From contig JAKVAZ010000004.1 of the NCBI GenBank assembly GCA_022447225.1, forward strand, positions 170,852-234,851: a DNA stretch of 64,000 nt, written 5' to 3'. The first letter of the stretch is position 1. Each line of letters begins with the position of its first letter. This document shows, piece by piece, positions 18,262-27,423 of the stretch. Source of the DNA: Fuerstiella sp. GTDB lineage: Bacteria; Planctomycetota; Planctomycetia; Planctomycetales; Planctomycetaceae. The translations under genes were made by a program, and so were the position numbers. Under the pieces are notes generated by a model. That model worked only from the letters and a program-made list of their open reading frames with translations. It searched no databases and had not been told where the DNA came from.

Positions 18262-19752
18262 ATGATGATTCGGCGGACAGTTCTCTGCGTAACACTGTTA
18301 CTGTTCGCCGGGTCTGCATTGCCACTGGTCCTGGAACCGCACAAAGATTCCCGGCACGCAGTTGCTGCCCAGGCAGACACAAAATCGGAAGGTGTTATTC
18401 CGACTGATTCTGTGCACCAGGACGTGGGTGACTTCAAACAGGCCGGTGTCTGCGCTCGCTGTCATGTGGTTTCTGTGCTGGAATGGGGGATTTCAGAACA
18501 CGTGACTGCGGAAACCGACTGTCGTACGTGCCATGGTGAAAGCCGAGGGCATGTCAAAAACGAAAGAAATCAGGTCAAACCGGATCGCCTTCCTCGTGGT
18601 GATGCAATTGCCCGACAGATTTGTGCGAACTGTCACGAATCCGGTTGCCCGAACACGCTGCAGACGCAAAACTGCCAGCAGTGTCACCATGTCCACGCAT
18701 TGATCAATCCTTCACTCCCCCCCACTGAAACCAGTAGTCAGCTGGAGCAGCTGCTGTCACGCTGGAAACAATTTGAAAGTCGAATGGAAGAAGCAGAACA
18801 GCATGTCCGTGGTCATGATTTTCAGGCGGCGCAGTCCGTGTACAGCAAAGCACTCGAATTGATCCCGGGTAACCACAGTGCGCAAAGCGGACTTGAGATG
18901 TGTCTCAGAAGAATGAATCCGTCACTTCAGGGGTTTATGACCGTTAGTAACGATATCGATTCAACAACAGGACTGCCGATTCAGGTACGGGTGGACAAGC
19001 CGGATGTAAGTATGCAGCTGGTTCCAGGTGGGGAATTCGACATCGGGTCGGACACTGTGGTCGATTCCCGTCCGGTACACACCGTTCGAATCAGCCCGTT
19101 CTATCTCGGCCGGTACGAAATCACTCAGAGCCAGTGGCGGGAAGTGATGGGTAACAACCCAAGTGTGCATCAGGGCCCCGATTTTCCGGAAGCAGATCAG
19201 ATGCCGGTAGAACACGTTTCCTGGAACGACTGTCAGGAATTTCTGCGGCGACTCAACTCACGTGTGTCCGGTGCGGGATTTCGTTTACCAACAGAAGCAG
19301 AATGGGAATATGCCTGTCTCAGCGGTGCTGCAGCAACCAGAGCTGTCTCAGATTCGGCCGGTCCGCCCGGTCGTTACGCATGGTTTCGATCTAACTCAAA
19401 GCGTTTATCGCAGCCCGATCAGGCGTTTCTGGAAATCGGTGTCTACGCCCCACGTCCTGTAGGAATGAAGCAGCCAAATGCGTGGTCCTTTCACGACATG
19501 AGAGGTAACGTTGCAGAATGGTGTTCCAGCCTGTTCAGGCCCTATCTATATGATGCAAATGACGGACGTGAATCAATGTCTGTTGAAGGCAAACGCGTTG
19601 TCCGTGGAGGTGGATTTGCCGACTCAGCTACGTCACTCGATCCGGCTCGGCGCCACTCCGAACGTCCTCACCGACGCTTCCGCTGGAACGGACTCCGTCT
19701 GGCTCGTGACGTACCGAATCTCCCGCGACGGAAAAGTGTCACATCACAGTAG
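18262..19752 (+). CDS. Tetraheme cytochrome c fused to a SUMF1 (formylglycine-generating-like) domain
   Basis: A 496-residue exported protein; a signal peptide covers about residues 1-22. Four heme-c motifs are present: CARCH (64-68), CRTCH (87-91), CANCH (121-125) and CQQCH (138-142), spaced as in NrfB/c554-type multiheme modules. Residues about 160-225 are helical with a TPR-like stretch (GHDFQAAQSVYSKALELIPG). Residues about 245-490 form a SUMF1/FGE domain with MQLVPGGEFDIGSD, YEITQSQWREVMGNNPS, RLPTEAEWEYACLSG, RGNVAEWCSS and RVVRGGGF. Cysteines expected after RGGxx in active formylglycine enzymes are absent, so a sulfatase-activating role is unlikely. It begins immediately after the upstream stop. 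Heme loading would depend on the ResB-CcsA system encoded at 49.3 kb. Confidence 0.9.
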   Translation: MMIRRTVLCVTLLLFAGSALPLVLEPHKDSRHAVAAQADTKSEGVIPTDSVHQDVGDFKQAGVCARCHVVSVLEWGISEHVTAETDCRTCHGESRGHVKNERNQVKPDRLPRGDAIARQICANCHESGCPNTLQTQNCQQCHHVHALINPSLPPTETSSQLEQLLSRWKQFESRMEEAEQHVRGHDFQAAQSVYSKALELIPGNHSAQSGLEMCLRRMNPSLQGFMTVSNDIDSTTGLPIQVRVDKPDVSMQLVPGGEFDIGSDTVVDSRPVHTVRISPFYLGRYEITQSQWREVMGNNPSVHQGPDFPEADQMPVEHVSWNDCQEFLRRLNSRVSGAGFRLPTEAEWEYACLSGAAATRAVSDSAGPPGRYAWFRSNSKRLSQPDQAFLEIGVYAPRPVGMKQPNAWSFHDMRGNVAEWCSSLFRPYLYDANDGRESMSVEGKRVVRGGGFADSATSLDPARRHSERPHRRFRWNGLRLARDVPNLPRRKSVTSQ

Positions 19753-19764
19753 CAGATCCGCTGG

Positions 19765-21408
19765 TCAAATCTCCGCCGCAGCCCGTGCCTGCTCAATCAA
19801 CCGGGAACGCACAGCTTCCGTCAGCAGCGGTCCGGGCACATCATTACGACGAAGTTCGTCGGCGAAATTGATCTCGGACAGTGGCCCCGGAAGATAAGAA
19901 ATCCCTGGGTATCTTTGCTGCAGCGCTCGTACCGACGGTTCGTCTCGTGACGGACCGTAGATCGCAATCGGAGTCCGCGCGGTTCGGCTGTCTGCACGAA
20001 AATTCGCAACCGTTTGTGACAGCGACCAGCGCAGACAGTTACTGTGAACAAGAACCAATTCACAGTTCAGCTGACGCGTCGCCTGCTCGAATCCGGCCTG
20101 ACCGGTAAAAGCACGCACAGCCTGATAACCCTGATCACCGAGCAAAAATTTAGCCTGTGTGGCAACATCCTCCCGGGCATCAATCACCACAGCTTCCGGA
20201 GACGTACTGCCGTTGGCCGCCACCCGGATAACTTTCTGAGCATATGTGACCCCTCTGACCGGATGGCTGAGTTTCAACAGTTCAGAGGCCGCTTTAACTC
20301 GAATGACAGCATCAGGCAGATACATCCCGCGTCGAAAATTCACCGAATCGTTAGTCCGTCCGCCCCAGTTCGGCGATTCGAAGAACGTGGCTGCTGCGCC
20401 ACCATGCTTCGCCTTGAGAGCGATATCAATCGCTGCTTGACGGACCATTTCATCTTCTTCGATGTCATCAACAGACGACGCGGCACGGCAGGCCCGCATT
20501 GTCGCCGCCACCGCCAACCGATTGCCATCATCGATCGCGACCGCAATCTCAGCAAAACGTGTTGCTCGCTTCAACGAATCACCTGGTCGCAATGAAAAGC
20601 GATCCGCTGCCTGAGCGAGCAAGGTCGCCGCCTGACCGATCAACCATTCCACAGCTTCCGTCCTGTCGCCTGGACGACCCTCACCGTTCCACAGGCGATC
20701 CACAGCCAAAGACGCCGTACGGCAAACAGCATCATTGTCGGATGCGTATTCATATTCCAACAGCAATGGTGCCAACGCGGAATCAGAAGTTGCTGCCAGC
20801 AGCTGAAGACCTCGCACAGCGTGAACGGGTTCGGCATTGGGCAATGCTTCCAGAATTCCGTAACGAAACTCTCTTGGATGGTGTCGCAGCAGATCGAAAG
20901 CAATACGGCCAGATTTTGACTGAATGTCAGCCGCAAGCAGTTCCGAAGCCGCCGGATTGCCAATCGTCAGCAATGCTGTCACGGCCTGCACTGCCTGTCG
21001 ACGCTCGCTTCCAAGCTGAGCTATCAGTGAAACAATTTGATCCGGTGACGCCAGTGATTCCAGTGAAGCTGCATTGATCTGCCGCAGTATTTCTCCCGCC
21101 GATGGCTGCAGATCAACATTGGCATTCAGACTCAAAAACAGCTTAATCCCGACCTCATCACGTAACTGCACCCACGATTCAGTCGACAGCGACCGATCCA
21201 GCAGCTGCTGCAGATAGCCCCGAGCAAACTGGATGCGATCCAGACGGGCAGCAATATCAGCCGCCAGAACCAGCCGCACCGGTGTATCGGGTTCCTGCTG
21301 AAATATTTTTTCACTAACCGTCGTATAATTCTGTCCGCAAGCCCACGATCCGGAAGCAACGACGCATGTCAGAATAAGAATTTCAGATATCACGTTTCGT
21401 GTGATCAT
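19765..21408 (-). CDS. Exported helical-repeat protein with receiver-like C-terminal domain
   Basis: About 547 residues from ATG at 21408, chosen because it gives a signal peptide (NVISEILILTCVVASGSWACG); in-frame ATGs at 21423, 21453 and 21543 are alternatives and none has a clear ribosome site. The central region (about 80-400) is alanine/leucine-rich paired helices of HEAT/armadillo type, for example RQAVQAVTALLTIGNPAASE. The last about 110 residues (LNCELVLVHSNC, RTPIAIYG, ISYLPGPLSE) resemble the fold of a response-regulator receiver, but no phospho-acceptor Asp is evident after the third-strand equivalent. The function is not recognised. It converges with the SUMF1 fusion gene, 12 bases apart. 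Confidence 0.75.
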   Translation of the reverse strand: MITRNVISEILILTCVVASGSWACGQNYTTVSEKIFQQEPDTPVRLVLAADIAARLDRIQFARGYLQQLLDRSLSTESWVQLRDEVGIKLFLSLNANVDLQPSAGEILRQINAASLESLASPDQIVSLIAQLGSERRQAVQAVTALLTIGNPAASELLAADIQSKSGRIAFDLLRHHPREFRYGILEALPNAEPVHAVRGLQLLAATSDSALAPLLLEYEYASDNDAVCRTASLAVDRLWNGEGRPGDRTEAVEWLIGQAATLLAQAADRFSLRPGDSLKRATRFAEIAVAIDDGNRLAVAATMRACRAASSVDDIEEDEMVRQAAIDIALKAKHGGAAATFFESPNWGGRTNDSVNFRRGMYLPDAVIRVKAASELLKLSHPVRGVTYAQKVIRVAANGSTSPEAVVIDAREDVATQAKFLLGDQGYQAVRAFTGQAGFEQATRQLNCELVLVHSNCLRWSLSQTVANFRADSRTARTPIAIYGPSRDEPSVRALQQRYPGISYLPGPLSEINFADELRRNDVPGPLLTEAVRSRLIEQARAAAEI

Positions 21409-21543
21409 GGCATCAACAATCATCAACAGGAATGATGTTTCAGGAGAATTCATATCATGGTGAACTGAAGACGACACTGTGTCCAGATCCCAGCCGGCCG
21501 GACCGTCATTCCCCGAATGATTCCCCCAAAAATGAAAATCCAT

Positions 21544-21897
21544 CGCCGCAGATACCGTACCGGCACTGCCAATCTCCCCTGACTGCTCATCGTCCGATCA
21601 GATTTGCACCCTTGAAATTCATTTTCACTGCTCGGACCGGATACCCCAGCCGGCCGCTCAGAACCTGTTCGATACCGATTATCCGGAATCTGACAGCAGC
21701 CTGAGGCGCGCAGTTTCATTCCGATTCAGGCGCAATCAAACTACTTAAGTGACGGAAAAACGACTTCAGTCACTCAACCAGTATGAACTCCTGACAATGT
21801 ACGGCCCTGCCCGCACCCGAACGACAGGCGCCGCCGGTACTCCCGGCTGAAACCGTGCAGTATCACTTTCCGAATTAAATTAACCCGAAACAGCCCC
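21544..21897. other. 354-nt divergent spacer upstream of lysA
   Basis: Region between two divergent genes. No RNA element such as a lysine riboswitch was recognised; the sequence before lysA is AT-richer (GAATTAAATTAACCC) just upstream of the start. Confidence 0.4.
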
Positions 21898-23148
21898 ATG
21901 CCCCGTCCTTTTCCACTCACTAAAAAACAACTCGATGAACTGGCAGGTGAGTATCCGACTCCCTTCTACCTGTACGATGAAGCCGGTATTCGAAAAACAT
22001 GCAGGGAACTCTACCAGGCATTTACATGGGCCGACGGGTTTCGCAACTATTTCGCCGTCAAGGCACTGCCCAATCCGCACATCATCAGCGTTGTAAAGGA
22101 AGAGGGACTGGGAGCAGACTGCTCCAGCGGTCCGGAACTGTTCCTGTCACACACAATCGGACTGTCGGGCGAACAGGTGATGTTTACCTCGAACAACACT
22201 CCGATCAGCGAATATGAGGCAGCCAAAGAAATGGGTGCCATTCTGAACCTGGACGACATCAGTCACATTGACTTCGTGCACGGACATATCGGACTGCCGA
22301 ACCTGGTCTCTGTCCGTTTCAACCCAGGCCCCGCCCGTCAGGGAAACGTGATTATCGGAAACCCTGAAGAAGCCAAGTATGGCTTCACAGAGTCTCAGCT
22401 GTTCGAAGGTTACCAGCGTCTCGCAGAACTCGGAGTCGAACGTTTCGGACTGCACACCATGGTGGCGTCCAACGAACTCGACGGCAGCTTCTTTGTCGAA
22501 ACCGCCCGGATGTTGTTCGATCTGGTCGTGCGAATACAGCGCAGTCATGGCATCCGTATCGAATTCATCAACCTGGGGGGAGGCATCGGGATACCTTATC
22601 ACCCGGAGGACCAGCCGGTGGACCTGAGATGGATCGGTGAACAGATTCACAGTCTGTACGACTCAATGATCGTCCCTGCCGGTCTCGACCCCCTGCAGAT
22701 TGTTATGGAAAACGGACGCATGGTCACCGGACCGCACGGTTACCTGATTACACGCTGTGTGCATCACAAAAACATCTATCGCGACTATATTGGTGTCGAC
22801 GCCTGTATGGCCAACCTGATGCGTCCGGGGATGTACAACGCTTACCACCACATCACAGTCCCGGGTCGTGAACACGAACCACATGATCGAATCGTCGATG
22901 TTGTCGGATCACTCTGTGAAAATAACGACAAATTCGCGATCCAGCGACCTCTACCCGCAGTCAACCCAAGCGACCTGCTGGTGATTCATGACGCGGGAGC
23001 TCACGGACACGCCATGGGATTCCAGTACAACGGTAAAACACGCAGCGCTGAACTGTTGCTGAAAACCGACGGCAGCGTCAAGCAAATCCGGCGGGCGGAA
23101 ACCCAGGATGATCTGTTTGCTACTCTGGATTTTTCAGACTTCCGCTGA
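21898..23148 (+). CDS. lysA: Diaminopimelate decarboxylase family (LysA-like)
   Basis: PLP-dependent alanine-racemase-fold decarboxylase of 416 residues, expected to convert meso-diaminopimelate to lysine. Lys55 in YFAVKALPNP is the Schiff-base lysine. GADCSSGPEL, the glycine loop INLGGGIGIPYH, ENGRMVTG and the C-terminal GSLCENNDKFA (Cys-Glu pair from the partner active site) and DAGAHGHAMGFQYNG are present. Length and motifs fit LysA; related carboxynorspermidine or other amino-acid decarboxylases share the fold, so substrate is by family inference. Start ATG at 21898. Confidence 0.88.
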   Translation: MPRPFPLTKKQLDELAGEYPTPFYLYDEAGIRKTCRELYQAFTWADGFRNYFAVKALPNPHIISVVKEEGLGADCSSGPELFLSHTIGLSGEQVMFTSNNTPISEYEAAKEMGAILNLDDISHIDFVHGHIGLPNLVSVRFNPGPARQGNVIIGNPEEAKYGFTESQLFEGYQRLAELGVERFGLHTMVASNELDGSFFVETARMLFDLVVRIQRSHGIRIEFINLGGGIGIPYHPEDQPVDLRWIGEQIHSLYDSMIVPAGLDPLQIVMENGRMVTGPHGYLITRCVHHKNIYRDYIGVDACMANLMRPGMYNAYHHITVPGREHEPHDRIVDVVGSLCENNDKFAIQRPLPAVNPSDLLVIHDAGAHGHAMGFQYNGKTRSAELLLKTDGSVKQIRRAETQDDLFATLDFSDFR

Positions 23149-23840
23149 ACAGTTCCCTGATTTCCACGGGTCGAAGATGCAATTCGTACTCACGAAACCA
23201 GTTGTTCCCGGCAGAACGACTTCAGCATTTGAGTGACTCCATGAAAGACGCCTCTTCGAACAAACTCACACGAAACACCATCTCCGATCACCACGACGCC
23301 GCACTCCGACGTACCGACAAAAACATGGTTACCGACGCAAAGCATCTGTTCGTCGATGGGCAGACTATTGAAATTTGTTCAGTCGACTGACCCCAAATCG
23401 TTAAGAATCAGTCTGTGTTATCTCACAATGGCGACCGTTTGCCAGAACATTTTCCAGCAGCACATGAGCCGTTTCGTCGTGACCGAACAACACGGAAAAC
23501 TCCGTCAAGGTGCGTTTTGTACCGCGATGATCGGGTGCAATATCTGTTGTAAATCATCTGTTTGCCAAGAATCAGAGACGGGGTACCTGGGAAATCGGAC
23601 AACGGCAACGGACTTCCGATCTTCCGCTGCACGTGAAAGCGGTCAGCGAGCTTCCGGCTTGCGATCCTGGCATACAGTTGATCACCGGTGTTAGCCATTA
23701 CCTGGGGCAAAACACTTTTGAAAACACTGTTGTTGAATCAGACGTTACCGCTGCTGAATCAGCGTTACCCCGAACGTTTTATGACACACAGACATGAAAG
23801 AAGGACTCACCACAGTTCTGCGGTAAGTCCTTCTTTAAAT
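23149..23840. other. 692-nt region between lysA and tRNA-Leu
   Basis: A 62-codon frame (23202-23390; internal ATG 23241) and a 112-codon frame (23356-23694) are present but neither has a ribosome site or recognisable content. The right end contains the tRNA-Leu terminator hairpin. Otherwise nothing is seen. Confidence 0.4.
23797..23836 (-). terminator. Rho-independent terminator of tRNA-Leu
   Basis: AAAGAAGGACT (23797-23807) and AGTCCTTCTTT (23826-23836) form a perfect 11-bp stem, extended by six further pairs (ACCGCA/TGTGGT with one G-T). On the minus strand it starts a few bases after the tRNA 3' end and the descending arm is T-rich (CCTTCTTT). Confidence 0.85.
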
Positions 23841-23924
<84 letters not shown>

Positions 23925-24275
23925 ATCTCAACCATCATCCACTCGACGAAAACACCATAAGAAACGACCTCCGCACACCGGTTTAGTTTGCAGAGCATTC
24001 AACCAGTGTCACACGCCAGCATTCTATGGCAGCAATTAGTTAAAACAAAGGCTTCGGAATCACCACGTGTCTCAATGGCAATTCTGCACCTTCCACTCCG
24101 GTCTGTCTCTCCTGGCTCGTGTCCCCACATAATATTGTCATTCTCATCGTTCCGGACCGGTACATCACTCGTACAGCGACGGGCGTCCGGTGATCAGCTG
24201 TCAGTTCATACCAGGTTGTAAACAACCACTGCTCCACGACAAAACCACGATATCGAACGTAAACTCGCACACCGC
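23925..24275. other. 351-nt spacer between tRNA-Leu and threonine synthase
   Basis: Contains the possible coupled small frame at 24040-24279 and the promoter region of the tRNA on the minus strand, whose boxes could not be assigned. Confidence 0.4.
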
Positions 24276-24279
24276 TCAA
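24040..24279 (-). CDS. Possible small protein coupled to the threonine synthase gene
   Basis: A 79-codon frame whose TTG start overlaps the TGA stop of the upstream gene (TTGA); a GTG a few codons in (24270) is another start. The product would be strand-rich (VYVRYRGFVVEQWLFTTWYE, PVAVRVMYRSGTMRMT). The family is not recognised. The stop/start overlap is the only contextual support; it could be chance. Confidence 0.3.
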   Translation of the reverse strand: MSGVRVYVRYRGFVVEQWLFTTWYELTADHRTPVAVRVMYRSGTMRMTILCGDTSQERQTGVEGAELPLRHVVIPKPLF

Positions 24280-25520
24280 CCGATCAGCCCATAATCAAGC
24301 GGCTGAGTACAATCGATGCTGTCGTTCGCTTCGGACAGCGGATATTTAAGTCCGCTGGCACAGTTGAACAAAACGCAGTTTTCTTTCGGTGTGATTCTTC
24401 CGGACACCAGTTCCTGTTTCCAGGCTGCGTAAGTTGCTGCCCCTTCAGGACACAGCAACAACCCCGTTCGTCGACTAACTTCTTCCAGTGCCTGGAGAAT
24501 CGATTCATCAGTAACAGCGGTGGCAAAGCCCCCGCTGTCCCGTACAGCGTCCAGAATCAGAAAATCACCAATCGCTACAGGCACACGAATTCCGGACGCC
24601 ACCGTGTGAGCATCCTTCCAGAGTTCCGCGTGGCGGGTTCCTTCTTCATATGCCTTCACCACAGGAGCACAGCCTGTCGCCTGAACGGCTACCATGCGAG
24701 GCAGTTTTCCTGTCAGCCAGCCTATTTTTTTGAGTTCATTGAAGGCTTTCCACATCCCAATCAACCCCGTACCTCCACCGGTTGGATAGAAGATCACGTC
24801 CGGCACATTCCAGCCAAGCTGGTCTGCCAGTTCCAGCCCCATGGTCTTCTTGCCCTCAATACGATAAGGCTCTTTCAATGTAGACAGATCAAACCATCCG
24901 GTTGCCTCTTTGCCTTCACCCACAATACGTCCGCAGTCATTGATGAGACCATTGACCCGCCACACCTTCGCTCCCTGAGCCGCGATTTCACGAACATTAA
25001 CTTCAGGAGTATCTTCGGGACAGAAGACGTAGCTCTGCATGCCGGCCCGACTGGCGTAAGCTGCCAAAGCCGCCCCTGCGTTTCCGTTCGTTGGCATCGC
25101 CAGCTTTGAAACCCCCAGTTCTTTAGCCATCGAAACGGCCATGCACAAACCCCGTGCTTTGAATGAGCCTGTCGGAAGCCGCCCTTCATCTTTGACGATC
25201 AACTGTCCACTGTCTCGTTCCAGCTGTGACAGCCGAATCAGCGGTGTGTGTGATTCTCCCAGACTGACCACATTTTCAGTCCTGCGCACGGGCAGAAACT
25301 CGCGGTACCGCCACATGTCCGCCGGCCGCTGTGCCAGCTCTGATTTCGAAACGTTGGCGGCCAGACGCTGCAGATCATATCTCACCAGCAACGGACGTCC
25401 GACTTTGGACAGCTGCTGAACAATGTCCGCTTCATATCGATCACCTTTCAGCCCACATTCCAGGTGAGTCACATAGGTTGAACGATCGGTAGTCAGGTTA
25501 TCAAAGGCCGGCACGGTCAT
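24276..25520 (-). CDS. thrC: Threonine synthase
   Basis: PLP enzyme converting O-phosphohomoserine to threonine. The protein has 414 residues from ATG at 25520. The N-terminal HLECGLKGDRYE is typical of the plant/archaeal-type threonine synthase. The Schiff-base lysine is Lys121 in LPTGSFKARG, preceded by KDEGR; TNGNAGAALAAYASRAG binds the cofactor ring region and PTGGGTGLIGMWKAF the phosphate. CPEGAATYAAW near the end is also family-typical. Other fold-type II enzymes are less likely given the N-terminal domain. No thrA or thrB neighbours are seen. Confidence 0.92.
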   Translation of the reverse strand: MTVPAFDNLTTDRSTYVTHLECGLKGDRYEADIVQQLSKVGRPLLVRYDLQRLAANVSKSELAQRPADMWRYREFLPVRRTENVVSLGESHTPLIRLSQLERDSGQLIVKDEGRLPTGSFKARGLCMAVSMAKELGVSKLAMPTNGNAGAALAAYASRAGMQSYVFCPEDTPEVNVREIAAQGAKVWRVNGLINDCGRIVGEGKEATGWFDLSTLKEPYRIEGKKTMGLELADQLGWNVPDVIFYPTGGGTGLIGMWKAFNELKKIGWLTGKLPRMVAVQATGCAPVVKAYEEGTRHAELWKDAHTVASGIRVPVAIGDFLILDAVRDSGGFATAVTDESILQALEEVSRRTGLLLCPEGAATYAAWKQELVSGRITPKENCVLFNCASGLKYPLSEANDSIDCTQPLDYGLIG

Positions 25521-25665
25521 TCACTTTCAGTTTTTTAAACATAAAACGTTGTCTCTGTGGCAGCACTCCGTGGTCATCCACGAACCTGTCGTGGCTGCAC
25601 CGGAAATCACCCCACGGGATTCGTTTCCGGAAAAGCAAGGTCAGCATGCGCCGTCGCAAGCCAAT

Positions 25666-26916
25666 TCACACAGAGTACTCTCGAATAACGTCTTCCCTGA
25701 CTTCGATCCCCAGACCGGGAGCTGTTGGGACCGTAATCTCCCCGTCAACGGGACGAAAGGGCTGTGAAACAATTTCTGTTCGCCACGGGTTTTCAGACAG
25801 ATCAAATTCCAGCATCGGTGTATCTGTTGGAAATCCCCCGTGAGGATCCGGGAGTACCGACAGCAGGTGTACCGACGCCGCAATGGAGATCGCGCCGCCC
25901 CAGCAATGAGGAACGCACGGAATTCCTGACAATGCCGCCATCCTGCTGATAAACAGAGCATTCCCGATGCCGCCGCACAGCGTTGCGTCGGGTTGAATAA
26001 TATCGAACGCGCGACGATCGATCAGCTCTTTCGCTGCGATGCATGAATCAACGACTTCCCCGCCTGCCAGTGGGAGCGAAAGTTTTTCCCGCAACTCAGG
26101 ATAGCCCGCATAACGCGGAGACTGCGGCAGGGGTTCCTCGAAGAATTCAAAGTTCAGGTCATCAAGAATCCGTCCCATCTGCACGGCCGACCGCAGCGTG
26201 TACGCAGCGTTTCCGTCAACCATCAGTCGAATATCGGGACCGACGGCATCACGAACCGCCCTGGCTACTTTTGCTTCGCGAGCGACGCTGTAACGCCCCA
26301 GACGCATCTTGAGTGCCTTGTAGCCTTCGCGGACACGCGTCACGGCTTCTCGCGGAAACAGAGATTCAGGTTCTTCACCTTCCACATAGTTCATGGTGGA
26401 CCCATACACGGGTACACGGTCTCGCAGCCGGCCTCCAAACAATTCCGCCACGGGCAGACCAAGAGCCTGACCACGAAGATCATTCAAGGCCACATCCACG
26501 GCCCCCTGAGCGATTCCGTTGCCAAAATTAGCTCCCCAAAGTTCTCGACAAAGTCGACCGTAATGCAGCGGGTTCTGTCCAACCAGTATTGGAGTAAGGT
26601 GTTCATCGATTGTGCCGCGGGCTCCGTTAATCGGACTGGTTTCCCCCCAGCCGGTGATCCCCGCATCGGTTTCAATCTTCACCATCAGCGCAGCCCGAGT
26701 TCGGCTCAGTGGAACGGACACCGATACGCCAAACGGACGTCTCAGCTGGTGCTCCAGCTGGAACGTTTTAACCGACGTGATCTTCAGATCAGGAACGCCG
26801 CCCTCCCGAGCTTCCCACCCCCTGGCAATCGGCGAAGCCAGAGACAGTCCGGCTCCTCCGGCAATTGCAACCCCGGCAGTTTTGAACAGATGACGCCGCG
26901 TTCGCTGATGATTCAT
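25666..26916 (-). CDS. Tat-exported mandelate racemase/muconate lactonizing enzyme family protein
   Basis: Enolase-superfamily protein of 416 residues with a Tat signal (QRTRRHLFKTAGVAIAGGAG). After the capping domain (ITGWGETSPINGA) the barrel carries LKMRLGR (Lys203 and Arg205 at the KxK position), the metal ligands Asp234 (MVDGNAAY), Glu260/261 (FFEEPLP) and Glu287 (LAGGEVVD), then Asp310 (QPDATLCGG) and His337 (CVPHCWGG). This ligand set fits the MLE/dipeptide-epimerase-type subgroups; the reaction (cycloisomerisation, epimerisation or sugar-acid dehydration) cannot be read. Export is unusual for the superfamily but recurrent in planctomycetes. Start ATG at 26916. Confidence 0.88.
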   Translation of the reverse strand: MNHQRTRRHLFKTAGVAIAGGAGLSLASPIARGWEAREGGVPDLKITSVKTFQLEHQLRRPFGVSVSVPLSRTRAALMVKIETDAGITGWGETSPINGARGTIDEHLTPILVGQNPLHYGRLCRELWGANFGNGIAQGAVDVALNDLRGQALGLPVAELFGGRLRDRVPVYGSTMNYVEGEEPESLFPREAVTRVREGYKALKMRLGRYSVAREAKVARAVRDAVGPDIRLMVDGNAAYTLRSAVQMGRILDDLNFEFFEEPLPQSPRYAGYPELREKLSLPLAGGEVVDSCIAAKELIDRRAFDIIQPDATLCGGIGNALFISRMAALSGIPCVPHCWGGAISIAASVHLLSVLPDPHGGFPTDTPMLEFDLSENPWRTEIVSQPFRPVDGEITVPTAPGLGIEVREDVIREYSV

Positions 26917-27423
26917 GGAAGACTCTGCATGGATAAGACAACTTTTGCGTCACATTGTGGTCCATTCAATTGTGATTACGGCATTCGTTGTACCGGGTCA
27001 ATCCTCGTCCGCTGAGTTCTGACCTGAATTTCGAGTCTGGCCAATGTACAGCTCAAATGCAACTGACGGCTGCCAATGGTTCACAGGCTCCTGCCACCGG
27101 CAATATGGAAAGAAACTCGTGCCATCTGCCTGACTCATCTTTCCTGAATACGGTCGCTGGTTCCCGATCTTCCGACCGGGTTCCTTCGGTGAATATCGAC
27201 CTGCCCGTGCAGCGACCACACTTCCACATCCGAAGTCCTTGTTCGCAACCATCCCGTCCGGCTGATTCACTCGTATCTGAATCAAATTCTCCAGGCCACC
27301 AACAAGGACCGATGTCGTGGAAACATCGATTGACACGCCCTGCGTTTTTCACACGGTACCCTTCTCACGCAGCAACTGTCCGATGATAGACCTTGCGCAG
27401 ACCCTGCAGATCATCCCACAGCG
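26917..27423. other. 507-nt spacer without recognised genes
   Basis: Overlapping frames on both strands (for example 26998-27336 minus and 26988-27386 plus) show no family resemblance or ribosome site. No RNA gene was seen. Confidence 0.4.
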
